A stretch of 64,000 nt of DNA. Origin: Albifimbria verrucaria (taxonomy: Eukaryota; Ascomycota; Sordariomycetes; Hypocreales; Stachybotryaceae). The stretch lies in the NCBI GenBank assembly GCA_020081605.1, contig JAHREC010000015.1, forward strand, positions 124,001 through 188,000, read 5' to 3'. Shown piece by piece: positions 11,443-22,123 of this stretch. The translations under genes and the position numbers were made by a program. Below the pieces are notes generated by a model. That model was not told the origin of the DNA. It did no database searches and saw only the letters and a list, made by a program, of their open reading frames with translations. Numbering within the stretch: the stretch's first letter is position 1; every line of letters begins with the position of its first letter.

Positions 11443-12903
11443 TCACAGGCCACAATCAAAGATCCACCAGACGTCGTCATGCCTTGAGGAACACAAGGTT
11501 CTTTCTTCCACGTCCCCGTCGACGCCACAAAACGCCACACTTGCACAAAATATAGCACATTTTTTATTCAACAAGCCACATTTAAAAGAGTCATAGCCAG
11601 AATTTATCGGGACTGATAAGTCGAAGGTCGGCGCGAAATTATTTCTACGTCGCAGCTGCTGGACCATGAAGGACTTAGTCTGCGGAATCCACAGCTCCTC
11701 AAATAACTCCCGCATGAACTCGGCTCTTCCTGACTGGCTGCCAAGCGCAGCTCCGCCCAAGTGCTCGAACCAAAGTTCGCTCTCACGGTTCGACGCAATC
11801 CGCACACCGTAGTGGTATTGAAGCTCAGACACGTGTAGAAGGATCGGCCTGCGCGTTTTGCTGCACCGTGGCCACTTAGCCATGTTGATGAGGGCTCCAC
11901 CACTACCACCACCGCCGGCCCCCGAGGTCGAGGACCGCCCTGTCAATGTAGGGCCAGGCCCCGCGGCAGAGACTCTCCAACGTCCCGAGCGGCCGGAGCA
12001 CTGGCTTAGGCAGAAGCCGCTCATGGCCCGTGAAAATATATCCTCCCAGTCGGTCCATAAGCGCAACAGCCTCCGAGTGCGCAAGATCGAGGCCGCGTTC
12101 GCCACCGTGTACATAGCGGCGTTCCATCTCGTCAAGAGACAGCTCAAAAACTCGGGAGTATGCGCACACAATCTTGGGGAACACCTCGAGCGGTATCGAT
12201 CGGAAAATGTGCACATACGACTCGTACTCGACTAGGAAGAACCGCATCAGCTGAAATATGGGTCGCATCACGGCTCCAAAGGTACGCTCCTCGGGGATCA
12301 TCCGCCCGACGTTCAACGACACAACCTGCTCCATTCGAAAGGCGACCTCCCCGCTCTCTATAGCGTCCTCAATCTGGCGGCGCTCCTGGCGAAAGGCTTT
12401 GACTCCTCCGGGTTCTCTGGCGTTCGCAACCCACGCAAAACCTGCAACGCAGCTTCCCGCTTTCGCATTGTCGCCATCGTGGCGCATGCATCCGCCGTCG
12501 GGACGGTCAACGCAGCGGTCGCGTTCCCTTTCGTAGCAAGGAGGTCTTGGGGACTGTGCCGCACATTTCTCTTGATGTTGGAGTAGCCCTGGAAATATCC
12601 AAAGGATAGCACATCCGCGCCATCCTTCCGGCTGCTCATATTGCCTCGCATTGCGGCGAAGAGTGAATCTAGGAAGCCAGGCAGGGCACTCGAGGAGAAG
12701 TTCCCATAAGTTGGGTGAAAGGCTTGAGGGTAGAAAGTGTAATCTTGGCTACGAGGATACTCCTCCGCGATCCTGTTCCGGTCCGCCAAATTCACGACCT
12801 GATCCGCGAGACCATTGGGGTAGTAGGAAAATATACTTTGACTTAATGATGGATTGGCATCTCTCAACCCATACTCTATCTGTGCTTTGGAATATTGCGG
12901 CAA
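11443..12903 (-). pseudogene. Copy A of a large uncharacterised fungal protein family, truncated
   Basis: Three overlapping minus-strand frames join into one homologous stretch. The first (12903-12358) has HPTYGNFSSSALPGFLDSLF and DVLSFGYFQGYSNIKRN. The second (to 11903) has GEVAFRMEQVVSLNVGRM, LDLAHSEAVALMDRLGGYIF and LPKPVLRPLGTLESL. The third has NMAKWPRCSKTRRPILLHV, LQYHYGVRIASNRESELWFE and FMRELFEELWIPQT. Frame changes lie near 12430 and 11915. Every segment has a counterpart in copy B at 14.9-18.7 kb, so this is the same family. Compared with copy B it lacks the N-terminal ~400 residues and, after about 11640, the C-terminal part. I know no domain name or function; relatives occur as multi-copy hypothetical proteins in ascomycetes. 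Confidence 0.6.
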
Positions 12904-13002
12904 TGAACTTATCCGGATGCTTTCGTAACCGGTTTGGTTGCAACCAATATGGGTAAAGATGCAGACGTAAACTAAGCGTCTGAGTCTCCATGTCCACCCA
13001 CA
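12841..13002. repeat. Direct repeat, left copy flanking the JmjC gene
   Basis: About 160 bp matching 14872-15061 at high identity in the same orientation. Both copies begin with ACTTAATGATGGATTGGCAT and end at TGTCCACCCAC. On the minus strand both encode WVDMETQ.LSLRL, then YWLQ and LRKHPDKFIAAIF.STDRVW, the C-terminal end of the large family. This copy lacks a ~28-bp block present in the right copy. Confidence 0.85.
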
Positions 13003-13052
13003 CTTGACGGCTACGCAAATGAAACAAAAGTCTATAAGAGTTTTCTGCTTCT

Positions 13053-14247
13053 CTATTTATTCCACGGCTTTCCGCATGCTGTGCATATTGGTCCAACCTT
13101 GCCCTTGATGTTTACCCACACCTCCGGACCCTTGAAACTCTTGTAAACAGTTGAGTGGAGGTCACAAAGTAGCCTATGCACACTGTTATCCCATGAAGGA
13201 TTCTTATCCTTCGTTCCTAAAGAAAGAGACATAGTCTTCAAAAGACTGGCCGCAACGTTTCGTGGGTTATCATTGTGATATTTCAGTGCCGTTTCTTTCT
13301 CAAGTCGCCAGACTTTAGGTGCTACTCCAATGTCCTCGGCGGCATGAAAAGTTATTCCGGGAACATAGCCGCCCTCTAATGTGAGCGTGGCATGGATTAC
13401 ACCGGTGGGAATAAAGACAGCTCTGCTTGAGGCTTGAAGAAACCACTCGCCGCCTTGTAATTCCTTGATAACTTCAAGAAGAAGCCTGTTATGGTTGTAG
13501 GCTTGGATCAACTTCTCAATGTTTTCTTCGCTAAGAGGAAAGACAGCCCAAAGCTTCTTACAATTCCCGATAACCGTCGTAATTACATTGGCCGAGTCTG
13601 TAAATGATTAGCTGGGCTTGTCCCATAAACGTGAACTCACCAATGTGAAGATCGACAATAACACCCTTGGGTGTTACATTGGTTGATGTAGGGTCCACTT
13701 CATGAGAAACGGTCATGATGCTTTTTATAAATTCAGGGATCTTAATTTCAACACCTGGAGTTGGCAAATTAACAGCGTAATAGGGCGACTCAACATCAGG
13801 TGTGTTGAGTTGAGCCATGACTCGACTGAAGGGGATGTTGATAGGCATGCGAGGTTCTCCACGAGCGTAGACCAAGGTTTTATTTTTGTTGAAGTGGTGC
13901 ATGAGATCATCCTCCAATTCATATTTTGATAACGGGTCACAACAACATTGCTGAATGTCGAAAAGGACCGGTTTTGTCTGCTTGGCTTCTGCCCATTGAG
14001 GAGCCACCCTATTTGGCTTCATGGAAGACAAACCTTCCGCTTTTCTTATGGCTTCCTTGATCCATTCTGAGTATGCATTATTTGAACCACAGCTGATGTC
14101 AATGCGTTCCTCCAACTCGGTGCTTATGCCGTATTCAGAAACTCTTGGCTCTTTTCGACTCTTCGGTTTGCAGCCACGCGTGCCTGTGTGGCGCTCCTTC
14201 CGGCGGAAAGACCTTCCACATGATGTGCAGTCAACCATGTCCACCAT
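13053..14247 (-). CDS. JmjC-type Fe(II)/2-oxoglutarate dioxygenase-like protein with N-terminal zinc finger
   Basis: Exon 1 runs 14247-13641 and exon 2 runs 13597-13053, separated by a 43-bp intron (13598-13640, GTGAGT...TTACAG, with a CTAAT branch site). Splicing gives 383 residues. The N-terminus has a Cys/His cluster, CTSCGRSFRRKERHTGTRGC, likely to bind zinc. The cupin core is clear: VTPKGVIVDLHIDSANVITT carries the metal-binding H201-x-D203, whose Asp codon is rebuilt exactly across the intron, and FIPTGVIHATLTLEGGY gives the distal His (H271). The piece KKLWAVFPLSEENIEKLI matches the usual strand between them. Family members are protein hydroxylases or histone demethylases; the substrate cannot be told here. 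It is the only longer gene of the window without a frame break, and it sits between direct repeats of the large family's 3' end. Confidence 0.75.
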
Positions 14248-14481
14248 GAATAAGCAGAGTGAATAAAGTGAGAGAGCAAAATGATAATTTCACGTCGTTC
14301 CCCGCGCCTTATCCCATTCCATTCAACCTTGACGAATCTGCACTCTGGCTTGGCTACATAAAACCCTTAACATTCCACCGTCAAGGTCGGTATACCACTG
14401 GCTCTATATTTGCGAGCCTCCAGAGGTAAACAAACTGACACTTCTGCTAGGGGCGGTTCTCGAATATAACGTCATCTCGTC

Positions 14482-14634
14482 ATGAATACCAGCGATACCA
14501 TCGCCGTGGCGGGCAGCAACAAGCCACCTCGGGTTTCACAAAATGCTGATGCTGCCAAAAGTGGGGCTCATGGCAGGCGAATTCGACCCCAGGGGAAAGG
14601 CCAAGGAGCAAAAGACCAATGTCCCCTTAGTTAA
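14482..14634 (+). other. Small divergent open reading frame of unknown value
   Basis: A 50-codon frame starts 234 bp from the JmjC start on the opposite strand (MNTSDTIAVAGSNKPPRVSQ...). A one-base frame change near 14615 would extend it as VPLVKNAREDSNEVSIEGD to a stop at about 14710. The composition looks protein-like but no homology is recognised. It could be a truncated gene beginning or chance. Confidence 0.25.
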
Positions 14635-14871
14635 GAATGCCCGGGAGGATTCAAATGAGGTCTCCATAGAAGGGGATGTTGCTACCGACGAAGCAAATAT
14701 GCACCAGTGAGGCAGCGGCAACGAGCTCGAATCCGTCTGTCACACTGACTACGAGAAGATGTGTTGGTGACTCTCATATACGAGTACTGACACACCGAGT
14801 AAGCGCAGATATATCATGTACATGCTTTGCCCTTGAATCTATGGCCCTCTCGAGGATTATTCCTTGTCCTT
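14635..14871. other. Spacer before the right direct repeat
   Basis: Apart from the possible extension of the small frame noted just upstream, nothing is recognised. Confidence 0.35.
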
Positions 14872-15061
14872 ACTTAATGATGGATTGGCATCTTTCAACC
14901 CATACTCTATCTGTGCTTCGGAATATTGCGGCAATGAACTTATCCGGATGCTTTCGTAGCCGGTTCAGTTGCAACCAATATTGATAAAGATGGTCTTCCG
15001 ACCGGATTTGGCAATCCTCCAGGCGTAAACTAAGCCTCTGGGTCTCCATGTCCACCCACCC
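14872..15061. repeat. Direct repeat, right copy; also the 3' coding end of copy B
   Basis: Partner of 12841-13002. Here the minus-strand frame ...LGWVDMETQRLSLRLEDC continues directly from the body of copy B and ends at the stop near 14870, so this is probably the original position of the segment. Confidence 0.8.
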
Positions 15062-18000
15062 TAGTAGGCCTAGCATCCGATTCGTGGTGTGGAATTTCTC
15101 TAATATAGCTGGTCAGTATGGTCAATCAGCAATATGCGGGCTTACTTTCTCGATCTCCGTACCCATCTTCTTCGTCATCTCCTTCTTCGGCAGGATGTTG
15201 TTCCCACAGTGCTCGTTGAACGAATCGGGCTCCAGGAACCATAGCATTCGAGTCACAAGAGCCGCAGCGACACGACTTGGTTCCTTCTTTCTCCCTGCTA
15301 CTTCGAATTGCATTTTTTTGTCATAACTCGAGGCGTAGCAGACGACGCCGCTATGGTCAATACGAGCATCAGCATGAGGTCGCAGCGCCAGTCCTCCTTC
15401 CCAACCAATGCGAGGAGGCGGCAGTGTGCCGTCTGGTAATGATTTGCTGCCATCGGCGCTCCCTCCCGTTCGCAAGTTTTATATTGCTCATTGAAGCCAT
15501 CCAGGATAAGCTTAGGTATTTTCCGAAACGGCACATGGCAACCGAAATCGATAATTTCTCGCCGTGCCCTCTTGAACGTCTGCTCCTCTGTCTTCATCCG
15601 CATATCGGCCTCCATGGCAAGTCTCTTCAGGCTGCCAGGTGCCGCCGCGATCAACTGTTTTGTCTTCGCCATTCCGGCAAGTTGCACCACCCGCCTACTC
15701 GTGATACGGCCGCTGTGTGATCCCGGTGCCCACGCTACGCCGGCGGAAGCCATCGCTGTAGTTAGAGCACTCACCCAGCCGTCTCTGCCGATGTTGCTGG
15801 ATTTGGTGTGCCTGACGGCGTTTCGGACGACGACAAACCATGTCGCTTGCTTGCTTGCGACCGCCCGGCCCGCCGTGGTATCCGTAATTCTGCACGCCTC
15901 GAATATTTCTGTTGCAAAATCGTGCTGTGCCTTGTTTGAGGTGTGGATGGTACTTGGGACACAGTTCTTCGCGTCACGGAATAGCTTATTGTAGTACCTG
16001 TCGAGTTGTTAGTCATTGTGGGCGGGTGAACGACCCTAGGCCATTGGTTACACATACTTCAGACTGAAGGGCTCCTTGTCCTCTTCCCAAGCTTCCAGCA
16101 ACTTGCCTACGCGCTCGGCCTGCTGTACATCGGTGGTCTTGCCGCCACGCGCACCACAGTTCAGCATATGACGAATATTCAAGGCCATAAACGCTACCGT
16201 CTGCGGTATCCACATCTCGCGAAATACGTCCTCGAGGAAGCGTACGGCAACTCGTAAGTCGCGTATACCTTGGCCCCTATCTGGCTGAACCACATTTGGC
16301 TGTGTCGGTTGGCTGCAACGATGGCACCATAGTGATAACCTAGAGCTGCCACATGCAGGAGGATCGGTCGCTTCTGCCTGCCATGCTCACGTGGCCACAT
16401 TGCCAAGTTCATCCTACCCGCCCCCTCTCGGAAGTCAAGCATGGTGGGTGAGATGAATGGCCAACCTCCCATCGAAAGGCTGTCCATCGTCAGCAAAGGT
16501 TCGAGCACGGTCTTAGGCAGAACTCGGGGATCGCCGGTAAAGCAATAGCTTCCTAGCCGGTCGAGCACAGCTACGCTCTCGCAGGTCGCCAGGTCAAGGC
16601 CTTCGTCTCCCCAGCCGGAACCGCCGTTCCATCTCACGCATGGCCACATCGAAGACTCTTGCAAATGCGCAGAGAACCCCGGAAAAACTGAAGGGCTGAA
16701 GCGCCGTAGAATTGTGGTGTACTTGGCGGGCTCCTTCAGGTATAACCGTATGATCTGGAAGATGGGTTCCAGAACCGTGAAGAAATTCCGTCGCTTAGCG
16801 ACCAGTCGTGCTGTTCGAACCGTAATGACCTGCTCTATCCGGAACGCCATCTGCTCTTGCGATACGGCAGCCTCCACGCGAGCTCTTTCTCGAGCGTACG
16901 GCGTGGAGGCTTCCGGCTGCTCGGGGTTCGCTCGCCGCGTAAGTCACGAAGCAACCGCGCGTTTTTGTCCCGCACATGCGCCGGGCTGCGGCCCACTTCT
17001 GACGGCGACAAGGCTAGGGCAGCCGTCGCTATGCCCTTCACGGCCAAAGGTCATCTCTTCTGTGCCGAAAAGCCCGTTTCAGGCCGCTCGAGTAACCCTG
17101 GGAGCTTCCGAACGAGACAACGTCGCGGCCGTCGTTTTGAAGGCTCATATTATCGCGCAGGACGGTGAGAAGGTCGCTGAGAAACTCCGGTGGCCTCTTG
17201 GAGGAGAAATTTCCATAACGAGGATGAAATGCCAGAGGGTAGAACGTGGTTTCCGTGGGTTGCCATACGCTGCGGCTACCCGGGACCTATCGGCGAGCAG
17301 GCATAGGGCTTTTCTTCCATCGTCCGCATCTTCTGCTCCTGCTCGTGTCACCGAGGATCCATCGAGGCAATGGATATCGGCTGCTATGGCGTAAGATACC
17401 TGTAGAATATTCTCAAGCCTATACTTTCCCTCTAGTTCCTGTCGAAGCGCGTTGAGCCTATCAGAGTACAAGCCTCTCTGCGCATCCCCGGTCTCGGGGG
17501 CTCAACCCGCAAACTCTCTTCTTCCCTTCCACTTGGTTCCTCGCTGGGTTGACGCCCGCTCAACGGTGTCGATCTTGCCTCGGACACGTTCTCGTCGGTG
17601 TCCTCCCTCGCTCTCTTACGAACGACGGAGTCTCTTCTATATCGTCCCCGACTGCACCATTGTTGCTTTCTCTCTCATCCCCTGCACTCTCTGTCTCGCT
17701 GCCACTGTCGCTCCCACTCTCACTCTCGCTTTCGTACTCGTCCGCTCGGAGCGTGGTCGCACGAGGTAGAGCTTCCATCGCCTCGTTGACCTGTATTGGT
17801 ATATTGGCGCCGTGGTCATAAGCATGGAAGGCCGGCTGATGATTGGCCCAGAACTGATCGTGGGTATGCATATCCAAGAAGATATTCCATCGTGCCATGA
17901 ACAGCTCCTGGAATATCGCCCACTTCTCGAACGTAATGTTTTGCGATCGACGGTCTCCCAGTGTCCAGCATGGTTCGACTCCTCTCCAAGCAGCGCACCG

Positions 18001-18736
18001 TCGAGGAAAAGTTCCTTGATATACTTTGACAGAGCCTCGGCGTGGTCTCTTCGCAGCGCGCTCCGATGACTGTCCGGCGTCGAGCCTGGCCGACCCTCGC
18101 GTGCGACACGGGTAATTCAAGTGCTTCCCGCTGGATGGGATGCATAACTAAGAACCATATCTCACGAGAGGCCCCAGTGGCCAGGCGAAACGTGCGGTTT
18201 GTAAGCTTGAATGGGAGGCCGCTGATGGCGTGTGTCGAGCTATACGGGGCCGCCCAGTGCTGCAGGGTGAAGGTGACGTTGTCAAAGAAGGAGCTCCGGC
18301 TTGCGATGGCCTGTAGAGGATTGCCGATGATGCTGACCATATCCAAGTGAAAAGTCGGGTAGTATTCATCCGTGGTACTCGCGGGCTTAGACCCGGCCGA
18401 TCGTCGTCCGTAATCCATCGTGTATCTATGCTGAAGCATATCCAGCGCTTGGGCTGCATTGAAATCTTCGGCCATCGTCCGTGCTATAAAATCTTCCGCT
18501 ATGAGGTTTGTAAGCTTCCGTGTCGTGTGCTTGGTTTGGGTATACATACGTTTCAGCCTACTAACCCCTGATCCGTGCAGTATTTTGGGCTCTACTGTGT
18601 AAGTACTCGCGGAACCGTCCTCTCCCGCGCCTGCCATATCTACGTAAAACTCATCGTCTAGTTCATCTTCCGCAGGCATCATTACATCGATCTCGCCGAC
18701 TGGGCTACCATCTTCGGGCTCATGACTGGCCTCCAT
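14872..18736 (-). pseudogene. Copy B of the large uncharacterised fungal protein family
   Basis: This is the longer copy. It starts at the ATG at 18736 (MEASHEPEDGSPVGEIDVMM) and its first 220 residues read openly, including LQHRYTMDYGRR, YYPTFHLDMVSIIGNPLQAI and FRLATGASREIWFLVMHPIQ. A frame change near 18060 leads to SQNITFEKWAIFQELFMARW and a Ser/Glu-rich acidic stretch (about 17650-17740). Further pieces follow in order: AFHPRYGNFSS (17.2 kb), MAFRIEQVITVRTARLVAKR (16.8 kb), LPKTVLEPLLTMDSLSMGGW (16.5 kb), MNLAMWPREHGRQKRPILLH (16.4 kb), VVQLAGMAKTKQLIAAAPGS (15.7 kb), VAAALVTRMLWFLEPDSFNE (15.2 kb) and the repeat end. At least five frame changes break it. There is no named domain, transmembrane segment or catalytic motif that I can recognise. 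Confidence 0.65.
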
Positions 18737-21700
18737 TGATGGAAGGAACTACTGTCTGGACTCGAAGTGTGGCGAAGGTAAAAGAGACTCGGCTCGAGGC
18801 AAATATTGTATTCTCGCTGAGAATATTACCGTCGACGCGGGTAGGATGGCTCTTAATATGTGAGTTATTGGCTGTGTACTGATTATGCTGGTTAATCGTC
18901 AAACACGCGTCAAGGCTTATTATCCGGATGGAGTTCGTCCCTTGAGGTATGAAGCGCACTGAGGGCAGACCCGGAAACCCATGCAAATTGTGTTGAGACA
19001 TTCTAATCTGGTATAGTATCTTCATCGAATGATCTGCTCTTCCCGCCTCCATGCTTTCCCATTCCTGCCCCCCTCCTCCCAACGCAACATATATCATGAT
19101 CTTGTTTTGAGACCCTTCCTCCACGCTCCAGGGCTAGGCTGCACTGCGAGTGGCTTTCTTATATCCTTACACGCGTGGTGCCGAGTCTGCGGATTGGAAC
19201 AAGTATTCATAGATTCTGGTCAATGCGTTCTCTTGATGATGCCACTCATAACTCCAATCCATATTCCCATTTCCAGGTGCATGGCTCCCATAGCGACGCT
19301 AATCTATACCCTATCTGTTAGAGTCTATCAAAGCATGCATCCTTCTCCGGCTACCTTGTTATCAGCTCTTATTATGGTCAACGTAAAAGAGCCATGGGGA
19401 GATCGGTGGGAATGGAACCGCAGAATACCAAGACAGTAGCAGAGGGCGACAACCAAATCACGTCGGCAGCCCAAGATTCTCCATAATGTCCATAATTATC
19501 AAATCCCTCCCACATATGACAACTTGCCCCTTTCGTCTAGCAGAACGGCTGCTTTTTCTCAGGTGTACCCTCGATGGAACAGGAGCAACAAGCCCCGCAG
19601 TAATCGTGTGTCCCTAGGTCGCTGGCTTTACAGCAATTAATACAGCAGCCATCAACAATCAGTTGAGCATTTTCTGTGGACATATCGACTCTTAGATTCT
19701 GAAACATATATGCTTAAATCAAGACAACAACTTGAAAGGTATGAGCGAAAATTCATACAAATAAGAATCGAGGTGGTATAGGAGGGTGTAAGGAGGAGAA
19801 CTAATGTATTAACGACGTGTCTTATGAAGAATACGATGACCGATGGACATTCCCGGGGCTGAGTATCGTTTCCTGCATACAAGTGTATTTTCAAACGTCA
19901 TGTTGGGTGAGAAATACGGCATGGCTTGACTGCGCCGCATTTGCTCGATTGATCTGAGTGACTACTGTTGATGAGTCACCCGATAATGGGTACTGGGCTA
20001 TGTCCCACCCACTTCTTCGTTCTCCTCAGCCTGCTTCTGTCCTAAATGTAGCATTCGGCGATCGTTAAGACTTTGATTAATGACACCATTAGTTTTGTAG
20101 AGTGTTTTAGAATCATAAAATATGCTCTAGAGACGTTAAGATCATTATCTTCGAGCAAAACAGCTATTTAGGGCACGAAATGTGTTAAAAGTGGCGGGTT
20201 GGAGAATGCGTCATGGCGCCTCTAAGTAAAGACAAGTTAATAGCTCCAGACCAAATAGACAGAAAGCATCCACTGGTATTTTTGTCATGGAAGAGTACGC
20301 ATAAGCATATCAACTTTGTTGACTCAAAATATATTGAAAGCAACAGACATGGCCATCTCTTACGAACGATTTTCATCCCTTCCAACATCCAATCCTCCCA
20401 TCCGTCACAATCTGAGCGACTTGACTGACTAACTCCTGACGTGGGTTTAAAACGGGGAGGCATGTATCACAGTGACGAACGAGCATATCGTTTAAGTCCT
20501 CACAAGCCAGTATGCATGGGTGTTTCTAGGACTTAGCATCTACGATCATCAAATAGCACTGGGAATATATGATTCGTCCGTTTGACTGGTGACTGAGTAG
20601 CTTATCCACTAGATCATATAATGGGCAGACGCAGTAGTGAATGTATACGAGGAAAACAATCTCGTAGAATGACAATGAATCTAATCAGTCGCTGCAGATT
20701 CATTGGTCACGGTGTTGGTGACGTCTGGAAAAAGCATTGAGCTCACAGACAGAAACAGCCTAGAGTAAAGAATTAGCTTTTGCAAAGAGGATTCGTAGTA
20801 CATGTCTAGCTTCCTATGTTGGCCCCTTCACGACGGCTCCCTGCCTGGACTTTGGACAGTCAACTGGGGCAATATGTTTATGATTGAAAAAGTGGATGAA
20901 TGAAATACCTAAGAAAATAGCTACGGGAATCTTTCCGGATCCCTCAAGCACCGATATATTGTTTAAAAGGACGTAGTCACGTAATTACATGTGATCCTCG
21001 CACGTTCAAAGTGATGGCTCTAACGACCTAGAACTAGTCAAATACCACGCGCCGCAAAAGCCATTCGTCCTTGATTTAACACAAATTCCAAAGCATATCT
21101 CACGATATGTCCCCAAGATACCACTCGTGCCGCCCCATCGATGGATAATTCCGTTTTCATAATGCTAAGACATATCTCCAGTACGTGAACGATAAATTAT
21201 GAAGGATAAATCATATTCGTTCGTATTCTCTTGACTCGCGACCTGTGTTATTTGATACTTGTAGCATAGCTACTCATCAATAGCAAGGTGTGCCACAGTA
21301 CCCGCAGGCTCGGCCTGGAATAACCCAAACTTCTTGTCCAGATTCAAGACATGTTAGGCATCTGACGCCTGGTATCTATATTATTCCGGCGATAAGATGT
21401 ATATCCCAATTACCAATGAAGCAATGAGATTGAAGGGTAGACCCACTTTGCAAACTGAGCCCAAAGGCATCATGTAAGCCAGTAAAACTGTATCTAGCTG
21501 GAGGAACATAGAAGTACTGTTCATTTTGGATACTATGATATCACGTATAGGTGAGTAGTAAGTAATCGAGAGATAAGAATGTCCAAGGTAAAAGAAATAG
21601 ACACAGCAGGTAATGGACAAACAAAGAAGAAAGCGACTCCAGAAGAGGGTGAAGGGGGCTCAATATAGAGCTGTCATTTTATAATTTCCATCAGCAATAT

Positions 21701-21865
21701 TCCCAAGGCCGCAGAAGACTAGCTTCAGGGACACAAGATGATATGCAACCTCAAGCAGACGTCATACTTCATGTGTAAGACATATATAGCTATAATTAGA
21801 TAAAGCAGATACAAAGATCTGAAGTCATACAGGATAGCCAGTCTTGAGTTAAACCTTTACCTAAG
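18737..21865. other. Gene-poor interval
   Basis: Only short frames without recognisable homology (for example 19029-19439 plus and 20185-20463 minus). About 84 bp at 21295-21378 align without gaps to 23305-23388, the differences being mainly G/A and C/T exchanges. Confidence 0.5.
21295..21378. repeat. Diverged repeat, copy 1
   Basis: An 84-bp ungapped match to 23305-23388, ending in the identical GCCTGGTATCT. Most differences are transitions, for instance runs of G here that are A there. It seems to be part of an old repeat family mutated by a RIP-like process. Confidence 0.5.
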
Positions 21866-22123
21866 TATCCCCTTGAGGCACATAAGGCTCAGACTAAGTA
21901 GAAGCCCCACAACATCTTAGTCATACGTCAGTACATAAAGCAACTTCAAAACCACGTTGATAGTGATTATCGTGATGTAGCTATATGTAACGCGGGGCAG
22001 GGCCAGTACGTCTATCATCAGCCGATTTACTAGGCTTTCTGTGTATCTAGTTTTCATCTGGTTCTAATTGGCCACTATACCAATTTGGTACTTAGTCTGA
22101 GCCTTATGTGCCTCAAGGGGATA
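21866..22123. mobile_element. MITE with 35-bp perfect inverted repeats, derived from a piggyBac-type element
   Basis: A 258-bp element. The left end 21866-21900 begins TATCCCCTTGAGGCACATAA and is exactly repeated in inverse at 22089-22123. Its right ~150 bp match the end of the piggyBac copy at 34990-35146, including the coding tail of that transposase (AICNAGQ...YHQPIY then stop). It is thus a non-autonomous deletion derivative of that family. The inner left part (about 21908-21955) matches a different MITE family present at 27.9, 37.2 and 54.3 kb. TA lies at both outer edges; no TTAA duplication is visible. Confidence 0.85.

Noticed and set aside
11858..12536. Plus-strand frames within copy A of the large family
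   Set aside because: Antisense shadows of a GC-rich coding region that is conserved on the minus strand.
19029..19439. 136-codon plus-strand frame
   Set aside because: No homology, no splice context and atypical composition; probably chance.
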